A stretch of 64,000 nucleotides of DNA from Pseudobdellovibrionaceae bacterium (GCA_020635235.1 JACKAF010000002.1:434001-498000); one strand, 5' to 3'; positions 41,495 to 50,702 are shown, counted from the first letter of the stretch. Notes: generated by a model from the letters alone, not told the origin. Translations and numbers: made by a program.

Positions 41495-41528
41495 GGACCC
41501 GGATTCCAGAGTGGGATCCGGGTCCTTG
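41495..41528 (+). terminator. Stem-loop terminator after the cysteine-rich protein gene
   Basis: GGACCCGGAT (41495-41504) and ATCCGGGTCC (41516-41525) form a perfect 10-bp stem with an 11-base loop, followed by TTGCTTT. It lies 22 bases after the stop and before the DUF167 gene. Confidence 0.65.
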
Positions 41529-41542
41529 CTTTATGAGGGGCC

Positions 41543-41761
41543 GTGAAAATAACGGTGCAAATTAAACCGAACTCGCGCAAGGAGTCGGTCGAGAAAAATG
41601 CCGACGGCTCGTACACCGTGCGCGTCAATGCCCCACCCGTGGAAGGTAAGGCCAATGCGAGATTGCTTGTGGTCCTCGCCGAACATTTTGGTGTTCCGAA
41701 GTCCCGTCTTGAGCTCATCGCTGGGCACAAGTCGAAGAAAAAGACCGTCGAGATTTCCTAG
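41543..41761 (+). CDS. DUF167/YggU family protein
   Basis: The start is a GTG at 41543 with GAGGGG upstream. The 72-residue protein has the family's pattern: VQIKPNSRKESVEKNADG, VRVNAPPVEGKANARLL and SRLELIAGHKSKKKTVEIS (each a separate stretch). The family is conserved in bacteria and archaea, and its role is not known. It is 8 bases before the SnoaL-like gene, so they are co-transcribed. Confidence 0.9.
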   Translation: MKITVQIKPNSRKESVEKNADGSYTVRVNAPPVEGKANARLLVVLAEHFGVPKSRLELIAGHKSKKKTVEIS

Positions 41762-41769
41762 AAGAGTTT

Positions 41770-42213
41770 ATGTCTATTCAACAATCCATTCAGTTTCCAT
41801 TTGAACCCCAAGAACTCGCAGAGATTCGGGAACTGTGGAAGAAGCACTCCATCGCGGAAGACAAGCGGGACATTCCCGGACTTCTCAGCACTTTAACGGA
41901 TGATTCTGTTTATGAAATTCTCGAAACTCCCCATCGGTGGGAAGGCCTGGCAGGTGCGCAGCGCTTTTACGAGAGTTTAATTGGCGCCATTCCGGACGTG
42001 CATTTTGACCTGCAGCACATTGTTATAGGGCCCCAGGGCGTCTTTGAGGAAGCGATTGTAACCGGCGTTTTCAAGAACGATACGCTGGGGTTCAAGGCGC
42101 ATGGAAAAGCGGTGCGCGGGGTGGTGGGGATCTTGTTTCCTTGGGATGCGAAAAAGAAACTCTTCAAAGGCGAACGAATTTACATCAACTTACCTGCGTT
42201 TCTCGGCGGCTAA
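41770..42213 (+). CDS. SnoaL/NTF2-like protein
   Basis: The 147-residue protein has the small cone-shaped fold pattern of SnoaL-like/ester cyclase proteins: LWKKHSIAEDKRDIPGLLST at the N-terminus, then TDDSVYEILETPHRWEG and EAIVTGVFKNDTLGFKAHGK. Such proteins bind or convert small hydrophobic molecules, or act as polyketide cyclases. No partner pathway is near. It converges with the glycosyltransferase gene and overlaps it by 29 bases. Confidence 0.7.
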   Translation: MSIQQSIQFPFEPQELAEIRELWKKHSIAEDKRDIPGLLSTLTDDSVYEILETPHRWEGLAGAQRFYESLIGAIPDVHFDLQHIVIGPQGVFEEAIVTGVFKNDTLGFKAHGKAVRGVVGILFPWDAKKKLFKGERIYINLPAFLGG

Positions 42214-43477
42214 GATACTTCTCGATAAAGTCGCAGGCGTTTTCTACACCGTTTTCTGAAGCGATTTGTCGCTGCAACTGTTTGGCGCGTGTGAGGATTT
42301 CCGTTGAGGACGCTATCTCGATAGCGTCGCTAAGGCCCTCGGCCGAGAGTTTTTTCTGCGGAATCGGTGTAGGGCCTACGCCAAGCTCCTGTATGAGGCG
42401 GCCCCAAAAGGGCTGATCCCCAAAGAATGGGCAGATAATAGTGGGCTTGCCGGCTCGCAGTCCCTCGTGTGTGCTGCCCACTCCGCCGTGGTGTATGACA
42501 AGCGAGGCCCTTTCAAAAAGCCAACTATGGGGAACAAACTCATCAAGCACGTAAACATTCGGCAGACCTAACGCTAGGTCTTTTTGTAGGCCGCCCCAGC
42601 CGCAAGAAAAAAGCGCCCGCCGACCTGTTTTTTGAATGGCCGCAAGAACCATGCGGGTGGTTTTCGCGGGGTCACTCCCAAAGATGCTGCCAAAGCCCAC
42701 ATAGATAGGAGGCGCTCCTGCTTCCAGGAAACTCGCGAGTGTAGCGGAGGGTTGATAGATTTCAGGTTCCTCCAAAAAAGGAAACCCGCCGACCGTCGCC
42801 CAATCGGGCCAGTCCTCGGGGCGGGGGAGTAGGGCCTCGCTCCAACCATGTAGCACCGGTATTTGAGTTCCATCTTCCATTTTGAGTAGCGGCGCGTGGG
42901 AGCGCTTAAGGGCGTGGGTCTTGCGCCACTTATCAACAAACCCACGCGTCCCTTTTCGCGAGAGTTTTTGGATAAGCTTGTAAGTGAATCGATTGTACGT
43001 AGCACCACCCAAATCTGGAAAGAGCATCGCGGGGCGGCTCGCCGTCGGTACAAACATCGGCTGGAACGTGTAAAGCATGCAGGGGACGCCGAGCTTCCTG
43101 GCAAAGCTTGGAGTCCCTGGGGCTTTGGCGTGGAACACAATGGCGTCGGGGCGCACCCGCAGGGCGGCCTCGCCGGTTTGATCTACCAGAGATTGGTTGA
43201 GCTTTTTTAGTGAACCGAAGACCTTTACTGCCGCCGCCGCGGTTTTGTAGAGGTTGGTGGCGTTTTCCATCAGGTAACGCCCCTCTTTTGTGCGCATAAA
43301 GGCCTGCAAATCACTACTGATGGCCTCGAACTGTAAGCCGTGGCGTTTTACAAAAGCGGCAAAGCAATCGTTGGTGCAGACCGTAACTTCGTGTCCACGC
43401 GCCCGAAGCCCTTTGCCGACGGCGACAAAAGGTTGCATGTCTCCCTGTGTGCCGATCGCGATGAGTAGGATTTTCAT
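42185..43477 (-). CDS. GT1-family (UGT/MGT-type) glycosyltransferase
   Basis: The 430-residue protein starts MKILLIAIGTQGDMQPFVAV, as in GT1 enzymes with a GT-B fold. The C-terminal donor domain has VYVGFGSIFGSDP and HHGGVGSTHEGLRAGKPTIICPFFGDQPFWG, written here as two motifs (HHGGVGSTHEGLRAG and FFGDQPFWG), the UDP-sugar site. Members glycosylate lipids, sterols or secondary metabolites. It follows the C45 acyltransferase gene by 4 bases, so the two are probably co-expressed. Confidence 0.88.
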   Translation of the reverse strand: MKILLIAIGTQGDMQPFVAVGKGLRARGHEVTVCTNDCFAAFVKRHGLQFEAISSDLQAFMRTKEGRYLMENATNLYKTAAAAVKVFGSLKKLNQSLVDQTGEAALRVRPDAIVFHAKAPGTPSFARKLGVPCMLYTFQPMFVPTASRPAMLFPDLGGATYNRFTYKLIQKLSRKGTRGFVDKWRKTHALKRSHAPLLKMEDGTQIPVLHGWSEALLPRPEDWPDWATVGGFPFLEEPEIYQPSATLASFLEAGAPPIYVGFGSIFGSDPAKTTRMVLAAIQKTGRRALFSCGWGGLQKDLALGLPNVYVLDEFVPHSWLFERASLVIHHGGVGSTHEGLRAGKPTIICPFFGDQPFWGRLIQELGVGPTPIPQKKLSAEGLSDAIEIASSTEILTRAKQLQRQIASENGVENACDFIEKYLSRRETQVS

Positions 43478-43481
43478 GAAG

Positions 43482-45350
43482 CTAGTAATGCTGCATATCT
43501 GCTTGCTGCATCATCACAGGAAGCTTATCGATACGTAGCTTTAGGCTACCCCAGCGGCGCGTTTTTTGGTAGGCGACCAGTGCCGCATCGAAGAGCTTTG
43601 GATCGGCTTTGTCTGCGTTCAGAATTTCCGCAAACTGTTGGAGCGCGGCCCCGGTGTAGCGCCAGTGTGCGTAGATGCGTCCCAGGTAGTAATGGGCGAG
43701 CTGCGCTTGGTGACGCGTGGGTTGATTTTGCAAACTCTCCCGGAAAGCCTTCTGCCCTTCACCCAGGTAACCCGATTTCAATTCAAAAATACCCTGCAAA
43801 AAGTAAAGGTAGGGGTTATCGGTTTCCAGCTGGGTTGCTTGTCGCAGCGAAGCGCGAGCGGCCGGGACGTTGTCGTGGTACTCGTAGGCCATTTTTGCTT
43901 GGATGAAAGCCTGTTCGGCAAGCGCCTTGTTTGGATAAAGCTTCTTAAAACTGTCGTTCTCGTAGGTCTCGTAGTCGGTGTCTGCAAAATTCTCCGCTGA
44001 GAAGTTTTCTACCGTCGGGAGTTCCACGAAAGTGCTTTGCGAGGTGGGGGCCATCCCATTGGCAACAAACACTCGGCCTTGAGCTGGTAGATAGACCAGA
44101 CTGGTAATCGTTGTATGCACCGCCACTGCATTCCCTATGCTGCGAGGAGTGGCGTTGGGCGAAAAAATATCTGCTTTGTCCCCGAGTACTTCCATGGCGC
44201 TTTGTGGGCCCGAAAGAGGCTTGAGTGTTTCTAGTAGGGAATCGATCCGTTTGTATCTTCCGATGCTGTCCTCATCCACCGAGTGGTTGATGTAGAGGTT
44301 TTTCTTTTCCATTTCAGGGGAAAGGTACTGGTTGGTCTGTACGTGCTTGCCACCGGCAGACATGCGAACAAACGTATGGGCCCCGCTGAGTTCGATGGCG
44401 GCGACTTTCTTTTCGCGCGTGCTGACGAGCGTGTACGTGTAGCCAGAAGGCACGTGGTAGAGCTTAAAGATTTTTGTCGCTTCTTCGAAGGTTTTTGCAT
44501 GGCGGATGACCTCTGAAGCCAGAAGAAAGGCGGGTACGCCCTCCATGTTGGTTTCCGTCGTCGGAATGGTGTGCACACCCACAAAGATCCCAGACTCATT
44601 GATTGCCTGAAAGCCCGCGTTGTGTACGCCGGCAGAAATCACGGCCATATATTTCTGAATGTCGGCCTCTGTCGAATCAAAATAGAGAACGGTGGGGTAG
44701 CGATCGTAGTACCCGTTTAAACCGAAATCCATGTTTCTTCCGATGATAAACTCCCCGTCGGCCGTGTAGTCGTCCCAAACCGCAAAATCGCTGCAGTTAC
44801 TTGGGCTAGCAACGATAGATTCTTCTTCATCCAGATTGCGGGCGGCCAAGATCATGAGGACGTCCGGATTAAGGAGCCCTTGGATGACGTCATCAAGGGC
44901 AACGCGCGCGCCCTCGCTAATTCCGTAAGCATCGGCAAGATCCTCATCCGTGCCCATTCCAAAAAGGTGTTGGGTGAGTTTCCCAGTCACATAGTTATCG
45001 ACGTAGCGTTTAGCGATCGCTTTCATGAGCGGCCTGCCACTATAGGTATTGTCGATGATGTTGGGGACAAGCCGAGGGGCCATCGCAAGGGCGCCCTTTT
45101 TGGCTTCGCTTTCTAGGAGCCGCCCGTGTTGGAAGCCCATTTCAAATCGGTCGCCCTTTAACGCGAGCACCCGAATCCCCTCGCGGAGGAACAGCCGGGC
45201 CTCGTGAAAGGTTTTGGAACCGTCGTCGTGGGTGACTACAGGGAGCCGGTACAGGTACGAGTACTTTTGTTTAACACTGTTTGGAACTTGTGCCGCGATG
45301 GCGATTTGCGAAAAGACAATAACGTACAGCCAGAGAAGACTCCGATTCAT
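43482..45350 (-). CDS. C45-type autoproteolytic acyltransferase/hydrolase with C-terminal TPR
   Basis: The 622-residue protein has a signal peptide (to about residue 20). Residues about 50-430 match the peptidase C45 family: FEMGFQHGRLLES and the N-terminal nucleophile region SNCSDFAVWDDYTADG, where the cysteine would be exposed by self-cleavage, then GEFIIGRNMDFG. From about 480 on there are TPR-like helices (YLFFLQGIFELKSGYLGEGQ-like and YLGRIYAHWRYTGAALQQF). Enzymes of this family act on acyl-amine bonds, e.g. penicillin-like substrates. The TPR tail is an addition. It is likely periplasmic. Confidence 0.75.
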   Translation of the reverse strand: MNRSLLWLYVIVFSQIAIAAQVPNSVKQKYSYLYRLPVVTHDDGSKTFHEARLFLREGIRVLALKGDRFEMGFQHGRLLESEAKKGALAMAPRLVPNIIDNTYSGRPLMKAIAKRYVDNYVTGKLTQHLFGMGTDEDLADAYGISEGARVALDDVIQGLLNPDVLMILAARNLDEEESIVASPSNCSDFAVWDDYTADGEFIIGRNMDFGLNGYYDRYPTVLYFDSTEADIQKYMAVISAGVHNAGFQAINESGIFVGVHTIPTTETNMEGVPAFLLASEVIRHAKTFEEATKIFKLYHVPSGYTYTLVSTREKKVAAIELSGAHTFVRMSAGGKHVQTNQYLSPEMEKKNLYINHSVDEDSIGRYKRIDSLLETLKPLSGPQSAMEVLGDKADIFSPNATPRSIGNAVAVHTTITSLVYLPAQGRVFVANGMAPTSQSTFVELPTVENFSAENFADTDYETYENDSFKKLYPNKALAEQAFIQAKMAYEYHDNVPAARASLRQATQLETDNPYLYFLQGIFELKSGYLGEGQKAFRESLQNQPTRHQAQLAHYYLGRIYAHWRYTGAALQQFAEILNADKADPKLFDAALVAYQKTRRWGSLKLRIDKLPVMMQQADMQHY

Positions 45351-45487
45351 AGCGCCCCCAAAGAATAGTGATTCTTTAATTTTACTCTACTTAAAGGTTG
45401 AACGCGGAGTGGGGGAGTACCTGCTTTTTCCTACGATTAACGCGGCGCTCATCGTACATTGCAGCTCGGATTTTCGCTAACGTGTTG

Positions 45488-45518
45488 TATAATAAGCCCA
45501 CTTGAGAGGGGGCTTATT
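45488..45518 (+). promoter_or_regulatory. Consensus -10 box overlapping a perfect dyad that abuts the ATG
   Basis: TATAAT (45488-45493) is a perfect -10 box; no good -35 box is at the usual distance. AATAAGCCC (45491-45499) and GGGCTTATT (45510-45518) form a perfect dyad of 9-base arms that includes part of the -10 and ends right at the ATG. The ribosome site (GAGAGGGGG) lies between and within the arms. A repressor binding the dyad would block both transcription and, as RNA, access to the site. Confidence 0.5.
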
Positions 45519-45944
45519 ATGATCAACGCATTCTTAAAAGACATCAATATCCCGCGCTTCGTTATCGCGGTGTTTGTAATGTTCATCTTCATCTTTGTGA
45601 CGGACTTCGTCCTTCACGGGATGTTCCTCAAAGCCGAGTACGAAGCGACGGCAGCCATTTGGCGGCCTGAAGCGGAGATGCAGAAGTATTTTCTTTTCAT
45701 GCTTCTTGGCCAAATGATCATCGCCAAGTACTTTACCTTTCTCTTCATTAAGGGCTACGAGGGGACTGGAATCATGGAAGGGGTACGCTTCGGCCTACTC
45801 ATCGGTATCCTGTTTATTGGTACCTACTTGATCCAGTTCGCGGTCTCCCCGATCACGGTAAAGATCCTGGTCGGTTGGTGCGTGGGTTCGCTGGTGCAGG
45901 GTATTCTTGGCGGGATGCTGCTCACTGTAGTGTACAAGCGCTAG
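45519..45944 (+). CDS. Small four-helix membrane protein
   Basis: The ATG at 45519 is placed immediately after the dyad described above. The 141-residue protein has four hydrophobic segments (FVIAVFVMFIFIFVTDFVLHG first; then about 70-90, 97-112 and 120-138) with a conserved-looking HGMFLKAEYEATAAIW. It resembles small uncharacterised membrane proteins of proteobacteria. The function is unknown. It converges with the gene on the other strand by 4 bases. Confidence 0.65.
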   Translation: MINAFLKDINIPRFVIAVFVMFIFIFVTDFVLHGMFLKAEYEATAAIWRPEAEMQKYFLFMLLGQMIIAKYFTFLFIKGYEGTGIMEGVRFGLLIGILFIGTYLIQFAVSPITVKILVGWCVGSLVQGILGGMLLTVVYKR

Positions 45945-46993
45945 TTCGCAGCGAAAATCGGAGGGAGCACGGGATCCCGGTGTGCAACCGGTATCCACGG
46001 GTTTGCCCGGTAGATGGCCCCGCGAAAAACCTGACGGAACAAATGCGGGGGAAGAAAAGCTGCTTCCAGGTATAGAAGGCCGTGCTCAATCGGCTCAAAG
46101 CCGTGGAGCATTAGGATGTAGTTTACCTGGCCCATCAGCAAAGACTGGTTGATGCGGATAAACGGAAGCCCGACGATCGCCAGCTGGTAATAGTCGGAAA
46201 GCGTATCGAACATCCAACTTCTGACTGAAGGCACGCGCCGAAGCGGAAACCAACGCAGGTCTTTAATCAAATCCATCAGCTCCCCCGCCTGCAAAAAGAA
46301 AATCTCCATTGTGTCCGGTGCTGGACTAAAGTGCATGGCGTTGCCGTTAACATCGGCTACGGCATCGGGGTAATGCTCGGGGTCCAAATGAGGCATTTCT
46401 ACCCGCCAGATCTCTCGCCTAGTTGGGTCGAGTCCCAGAAGTTCCTTCAGCTTTTTGATGGGTGAGGGGGATTCGGAAATTTCGACCGTGGGGCGTCTAC
46501 CAGCGAGCGGGCCGCGCTTAATATCCATTCGCAATTTGCCAGGTTCGATCTCGCGCGAATCATAGGTGGCTCCGGCGCTCGTTGTTTTGTACGGGGTGTC
46601 TCCGTGTTTACCCAGGCAGGCGATCTTGTGTTGTTCTCGGAGCATATCCAGATAGCTCAGCTTGCGAAAACCGCGGAACCAGCTTCCAAAAAAGCGAGCC
46701 GCTTCAAGTTGGTTTTTTGTGAAGTTGTCACTACTTCCCGGGGTTGTCGAAGTGAGCAGGCCAGGGTGTTCCCCTCGGGGCTCCATGCGAACTGTCGTCA
46801 GAACATCAGGCAAACCCAGTCCCAAAAGCCGATTGGCCCGCATCGCCCAACTTGCGATGTGGCCAAGGCATGTCCCGCCGGGGGTAGACCGGGTGGAGGC
46901 AACCCTGCGACTTGAACGCGGGCTTGTTGTGTCTGCGCCAAAGCTTCCCGAAGTCGCCAGGAGCAGCGCGATGAGTATAAGTCTGTTTCTCAT
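45941..46993 (-). CDS. Secreted hypothetical protein
   Basis: The 350-residue protein has a signal peptide (to about residue 19, SGSFGADTT). The mature part has regions such as FTKNQLEAARFFGSWFRGF and MFDTLSDYYQLAIVGLPF. It has no recognisable catalytic motif and few cysteines. I do not know the family. It is transcribed in the same direction as the Kef-type antiporter, 68 bases after it. Confidence 0.6.
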   Translation of the reverse strand: MRNRLILIALLLATSGSFGADTTSPRSSRRVASTRSTPGGTCLGHIASWAMRANRLLGLGLPDVLTTVRMEPRGEHPGLLTSTTPGSSDNFTKNQLEAARFFGSWFRGFRKLSYLDMLREQHKIACLGKHGDTPYKTTSAGATYDSREIEPGKLRMDIKRGPLAGRRPTVEISESPSPIKKLKELLGLDPTRREIWRVEMPHLDPEHYPDAVADVNGNAMHFSPAPDTMEIFFLQAGELMDLIKDLRWFPLRRVPSVRSWMFDTLSDYYQLAIVGLPFIRINQSLLMGQVNYILMLHGFEPIEHGLLYLEAAFLPPHLFRQVFRGAIYRANPWIPVAHRDPVLPPIFAAN

Positions 46994-47061
46994 TTAGAAC
47001 GCTACGATTGGGCAGAGGTATACCAGAACTCCTGCGGCTGCCTATTAAAGATCGTGTAAAT

Positions 47062-48834
47062 TTAGGGCTGCACGGCGAGAGTACTTTGATCCTCGCGCAG
47101 GATTTCCGCGAGTTCTGCGTTGGCCTGATTAGTGAGAGAAATAAGTCCCTTTTCGTCACCCTTGTAGGCGAGCTGTTTGCGTAGGATGCGCTCGTCATGA
47201 CTCCTAAAAAGAGCCAGCTTTTTGTTGATTTGTTCCCGCTGGGCACCAAGGTTAAGCAGCACTTCTTTGGCCACTTCCAAGCTCGTGAGATATGTTTCCC
47301 GGTGTACCTGTTCGATGCCCAACTCAAAAAGCTCCAGAGCGTGTTGCCGGTTTCTTGCGCGGGCGATTACGTGGAGGTGAGGAAAGTGCTCCCGCACCAT
47401 TCTCGCCGTCAAGACGGAGGTTTCGGCATCGTCTATCGCGAGCACGAAGACTTTGGCATTTGCCGCTCCCGCGGATTCGAGCATGTCCTTTCGCGAAGCG
47501 TCCCCGTAAAATACTTTGCGTCCGTATCTTCTCGCGACGTCCACCTGAGAGGCATTGTGTTCGAGAATGGTGAAAGTGATCCCTTGTGTTTGTAGAAAAC
47601 GCGAAACGATTTGTCCGAAGCGGCCAAATCCAGCGATGAGGACGACGGTATCTTTGGTGTCGACTACATCAAAGGGACGTTCAGAAACTTCGGAGAATGA
47701 GCGCAAGTAGCGCTGGTTCAGCGCAAACAGTAGTGGCGTCGCTGCCATACTAAGTGTGACTGCTGCGCTGAGAACTGCAGTTTGCTCGGGTAGCAAAAGC
47801 CCGGCAGTCGTTGCGGCCGCAAAAAGGACAAAGGCAAACTCTCCACCTTGCGGCAGGATAAACGCCATGTTGCGCGCGGCCTCTTTCGGAAAACCAAAAA
47901 AACGTCCGACGAAGAATATCAGCACGCCCTTTGTGGCGAGCAGGCAGAAAAGGGCCAACGCAATCCACTGGGGCTTGGAGAGAAGCACTCCCAAATCTAG
48001 CGACATTCCGACGGCCATGAAAAAGAGGCCAAGGAGAAGTCCTTTGAAGGGTTGAAGATTAATTTCCAGCTCGTGCTTGTATTCGGAATTGGCGAGCAGC
48101 ACTCCAGCCAGAAAAGCACCCGTTCCCATCGATAAGCCGACACTTTCCATCAGAATCGCCGAGCCCACGACAATCAACAGGGACATCGCGGTAAAGACTT
48201 CTTGCACCCGGCTCCTGGCGATGAACTCAAAAAGATGGCGGATAAAATACAAGCCAACAAATATAAAACCCGCAACCATCGCGACCGCTCGAAGTGTCCC
48301 CGTCCATGTGGCCGCGGTCCCGACTCCGCTGAGTAAAGGGATGACCGCAATCAGTGGTACGACGGCCAAATCCTGGAAAAGCAGTATTGAAAAGGCCCCC
48401 TGGCCATGAAGGGTTTTTAGCTGCCGCTGCTCTTCAAGAAGTTGCAGGCCAAACGCGGTGGAGGAAAGCGCAAGGCCAAAGCCCGCGATAAATGCCGCTT
48501 TGATTGGAAAGTAGGCAATGGCCGCAAGTCCCATTAGGACGAGGCCGGTAACGAGCATCTGCACGAGGCCCATACCAAAAACACTTCGTCGCATGGTCCA
48601 TAGGCGTGCGGGTTCGAGTTCCAAGCCAATTAGGAAAAGAAGGAAAACAACACCCAGTTCCGAAAACGCCAGTATGGCTTGGGGGTTGCCAATCATTTGA
48701 AAGCATTCCGGCCCAATCAGTACGCCCGCAAAAAGATAGGCGAGGATGGCACCCAGCTTGAAGTAGCGAAAAATGGGAACGAGTAGAACCGCGGAAATCA
48801 ACAGGACCAAAAGGGCTTGTAGCTCGTGATGCAA
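47062..48834 (-). CDS. Kef-type monovalent cation:proton antiporter with TrkA-N domain
   Basis: The start is a TTG at 48834 right after AGGAGG; the 48915 frame start would extend across the divergent promoter. The 590-residue protein has about 12 membrane helices (CPA2 family) with FAGVLIGPECF and AFLAGVLLANSEYKHELE. The soluble C-terminus holds an NAD-binding fold with VLIAGFGRFGQIVSR and YGDASRKDMLESAGAANAK. KefB/C proteins export potassium, gated by glutathione adducts or nucleotides. The gene is alone here, with no KefF/G partner visible. Confidence 0.88.
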   Translation of the reverse strand: MHHELQALLVLLISAVLLVPIFRYFKLGAILAYLFAGVLIGPECFQMIGNPQAILAFSELGVVFLLFLIGLELEPARLWTMRRSVFGMGLVQMLVTGLVLMGLAAIAYFPIKAAFIAGFGLALSSTAFGLQLLEEQRQLKTLHGQGAFSILLFQDLAVVPLIAVIPLLSGVGTAATWTGTLRAVAMVAGFIFVGLYFIRHLFEFIARSRVQEVFTAMSLLIVVGSAILMESVGLSMGTGAFLAGVLLANSEYKHELEINLQPFKGLLLGLFFMAVGMSLDLGVLLSKPQWIALALFCLLATKGVLIFFVGRFFGFPKEAARNMAFILPQGGEFAFVLFAAATTAGLLLPEQTAVLSAAVTLSMAATPLLFALNQRYLRSFSEVSERPFDVVDTKDTVVLIAGFGRFGQIVSRFLQTQGITFTILEHNASQVDVARRYGRKVFYGDASRKDMLESAGAANAKVFVLAIDDAETSVLTARMVREHFPHLHVIARARNRQHALELFELGIEQVHRETYLTSLEVAKEVLLNLGAQREQINKKLALFRSHDERILRKQLAYKGDEKGLISLTNQANAELAEILREDQSTLAVQP

Positions 48835-48925
48835 GGGGCCTCCTAAAGGTTTGAGTATAGGCGTTGAAAATTTACCCTGCAAACTGCTTGAGCGTTCGGT
48901 ATGCTCTTTTGCCAAAGGAGAGCTT

Positions 48926-49456
48926 ATGCAGCACCTTCAGTTTCAGGCCTTTGCTGACTACAACCGGCGCATGAATCAAAAGCTCTACCGAGCCGCGGGA
49001 AGTTTAAATCCCGAAGATCGTGTACGGGATTGCAAGGCGTTCTTTGGATCGGTGCAAGCGACCTTGCAACACATTATGGTGGCCGATCTTATATGGTTGC
49101 GTCGATTCCAATCCATTCCCGCACTCAGTAAGGTGCTTTCTTCCATCACGCAGTACCCGGACATCGAGAGCTTGGACCAAACGCTTTACCCAGACTTTTC
49201 TGAACTCACGGCCGTGCGGGAACGCCTAGATCAGTTAATCATCGAATTTGGGCAGACTCTCTCGCCGGAGCTCGTGGAGAGTACGTTCCGCTATAAAAAC
49301 ATGGCGGGCGTCGAGTTTGAGAACGTGTTTTGGGTATACGTCGCCCACTTCTTTAATCACCAGACACATCACCGGGGACAAGCCACGACGTTGCTCACAC
49401 AAATGGGAGTGGATGTCGGCGTAACGGACTTTCCGCACGTTATTAAGGAGCGCTAA
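48926..49456 (+). CDS. DinB/YfiT-like family protein
   Basis: The ATG at 48926 follows GGAGAG. The 176-residue protein has the four-helix DinB pattern: ADYNRRMNQKLYRAAGSL, LQHIMVADLIWLRRF and HFFNHQTHHRGQATTLLTQM. The three histidines (LQHIM, NHQTHHRG) bind a divalent metal in this family. Members include thiol-transferases. The substrate is unknown. It is divergent from the antiporter, separated by a short shared promoter region. Confidence 0.88.
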   Translation: MQHLQFQAFADYNRRMNQKLYRAAGSLNPEDRVRDCKAFFGSVQATLQHIMVADLIWLRRFQSIPALSKVLSSITQYPDIESLDQTLYPDFSELTAVRERLDQLIIEFGQTLSPELVESTFRYKNMAGVEFENVFWVYVAHFFNHQTHHRGQATTLLTQMGVDVGVTDFPHVIKER

Positions 49457-50702
49457 GACCCCGGGTGAGGGCACTGAAATAGCCGTCCAGGTCATCCGCG
49501 TTGATGACGTTGGTGAGTAACGAAAAAGTGAGAGATCCCGCGAGACCTTCGATTTTCTCGTACCAGTCGGGGAAAAAGTGGGGTTCGGCGACAAGTCCGT
49601 CCGTCAGCGAACCTTCTAATAAAAAGAGATCCTCAAGGGAAACTCTTCCACAGAAAAGTAAGTGCAGCACTCCCATACGATTGTGCATCAAGGCCCATTG
49701 GAAAAGCGAATGCACCTTGATGAGCCCATCGAGATAGACTCCGTCCTTGGTAAAGACCGACTTCCCGTCCGGCTGGCCTCCACGAAAAATGCGGGCTGCA
49801 GACCAAAAGCTCTCTTTTTCCGATTGGCCGTTTAAGAGAAAATATTCGAAGGTCTCCACAAAGTTGGCGCCGTTGAGTGCTCTATCAATCGCGATGATTC
49901 TCAGAGCGAGGCGCTTTAAGCGGCCCAGATCAATGGCTCCCGTGATGACTTCGGCAAAAGTGGCAAGCCCTTCTTGCGTAAGAGTCGTGCGTGGAGCTCC
50001 GCGGCCCATGGTTTTGAGAATAGGCTGGAAGCTGCCATTGATGCCGGTCAGGGCATGGGTCATGACCTCGTGGACATACAGCTGGTCGAAATCGTAGCGC
50101 GTAAAGCAGGTGCCCGCGCGCAGCTTGATTAAGCGCCCGCCGGCGGTCGCCTTGGCCGCGAGTTCGGTGACGATTTGCACCTCCGGCGCGTGCGCGCCCA
50201 TACGCGGGACGGTGTGCCCGTCCAAAAAGACCTTTATTTGCTCGGCCGAAACGCAGAGATCGGGTTCAGTGACAAAGGGGTGCTGAAAGCGAACAGCGAG
50301 GGCCACAAGCTTTTCAGCTGCCTCGACACTTGTTTGTTGGCAGCCGGGCATGAGGCTTCCCGGCTTTCCAAATATCTCTTCAGAGAGCTTCTGTAACTTG
50401 GGTGTATTGACTGCCTGGACCATCTCGGCGGCGCGGATGTAACTCTCCAAGGTTTTTTTTGTGTAAATCTCCATGGGATGGGAGGCGCTAAAGGAATCCT
50501 TGAGCGACTGCAGGGCCGCAATCGTGTCCGTGTAGTCGATTTTTGGGTAATCGATCTTAGGCAATCCCTTTTTCTTTTTTCGCCAGGCCGATAGGAACTC
50601 TTCTTCTGCGGGCGGGGGCCAGGAGATGGGCTTTAGCAGACTCACGCCCTTTGCGATCTCCACGGCCTTTTCATTGATGTCCCGCAGTTTGTCCCAAGCC
50701 AC
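49443..50702 (-). CDS. DUF1704/MATCAP-like zinc metallopeptidase (QEGLA motif)
   Basis: The 419-residue protein has HEVMTH (211-216), the HExxxH zinc motif, and QEGLATFAE (243 on), the signature of DUF1704. The family is linked to the human tubulin tyrosine carboxypeptidase MATCAP, so a carboxypeptidase activity on peptide C-termini is likely. No signal peptide is present, so it should be cytoplasmic. It overlaps the DinB gene end by 14 bases on the opposite strand. Bacterial substrates are unknown. Confidence 0.82.
   Translation of the reverse strand: MAWDKLRDINEKAVEIAKGVSLLKPISWPPPAEEEFLSAWRKKKKGLPKIDYPKIDYTDTIAALQSLKDSFSASHPMEIYTKKTLESYIRAAEMVQAVNTPKLQKLSEEIFGKPGSLMPGCQQTSVEAAEKLVALAVRFQHPFVTEPDLCVSAEQIKVFLDGHTVPRMGAHAPEVQIVTELAAKATAGGRLIKLRAGTCFTRYDFDQLYVHEVMTHALTGINGSFQPILKTMGRGAPRTTLTQEGLATFAEVITGAIDLGRLKRLALRIIAIDRALNGANFVETFEYFLLNGQSEKESFWSAARIFRGGQPDGKSVFTKDGVYLDGLIKVHSLFQWALMHNRMGVLHLLFCGRVSLEDLFLLEGSLTDGLVAEPHFFPDWYEKIEGLAGSLTFSLLTNVINADDLDGYFSALTRGLSAP

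Noticed and set aside
42574..43140. 188-codon minus-strand frame inside the glycosyltransferase gene
   Set aside because: Shadow frame of the GT1 gene, arginine- and serine-rich as expected for off-frame translation.
48835..48915. Longer N-terminus of the Kef-type antiporter
   Set aside because: The AGGAGG site points to the TTG at 48834, and the extension would cover the divergent DinB promoter.
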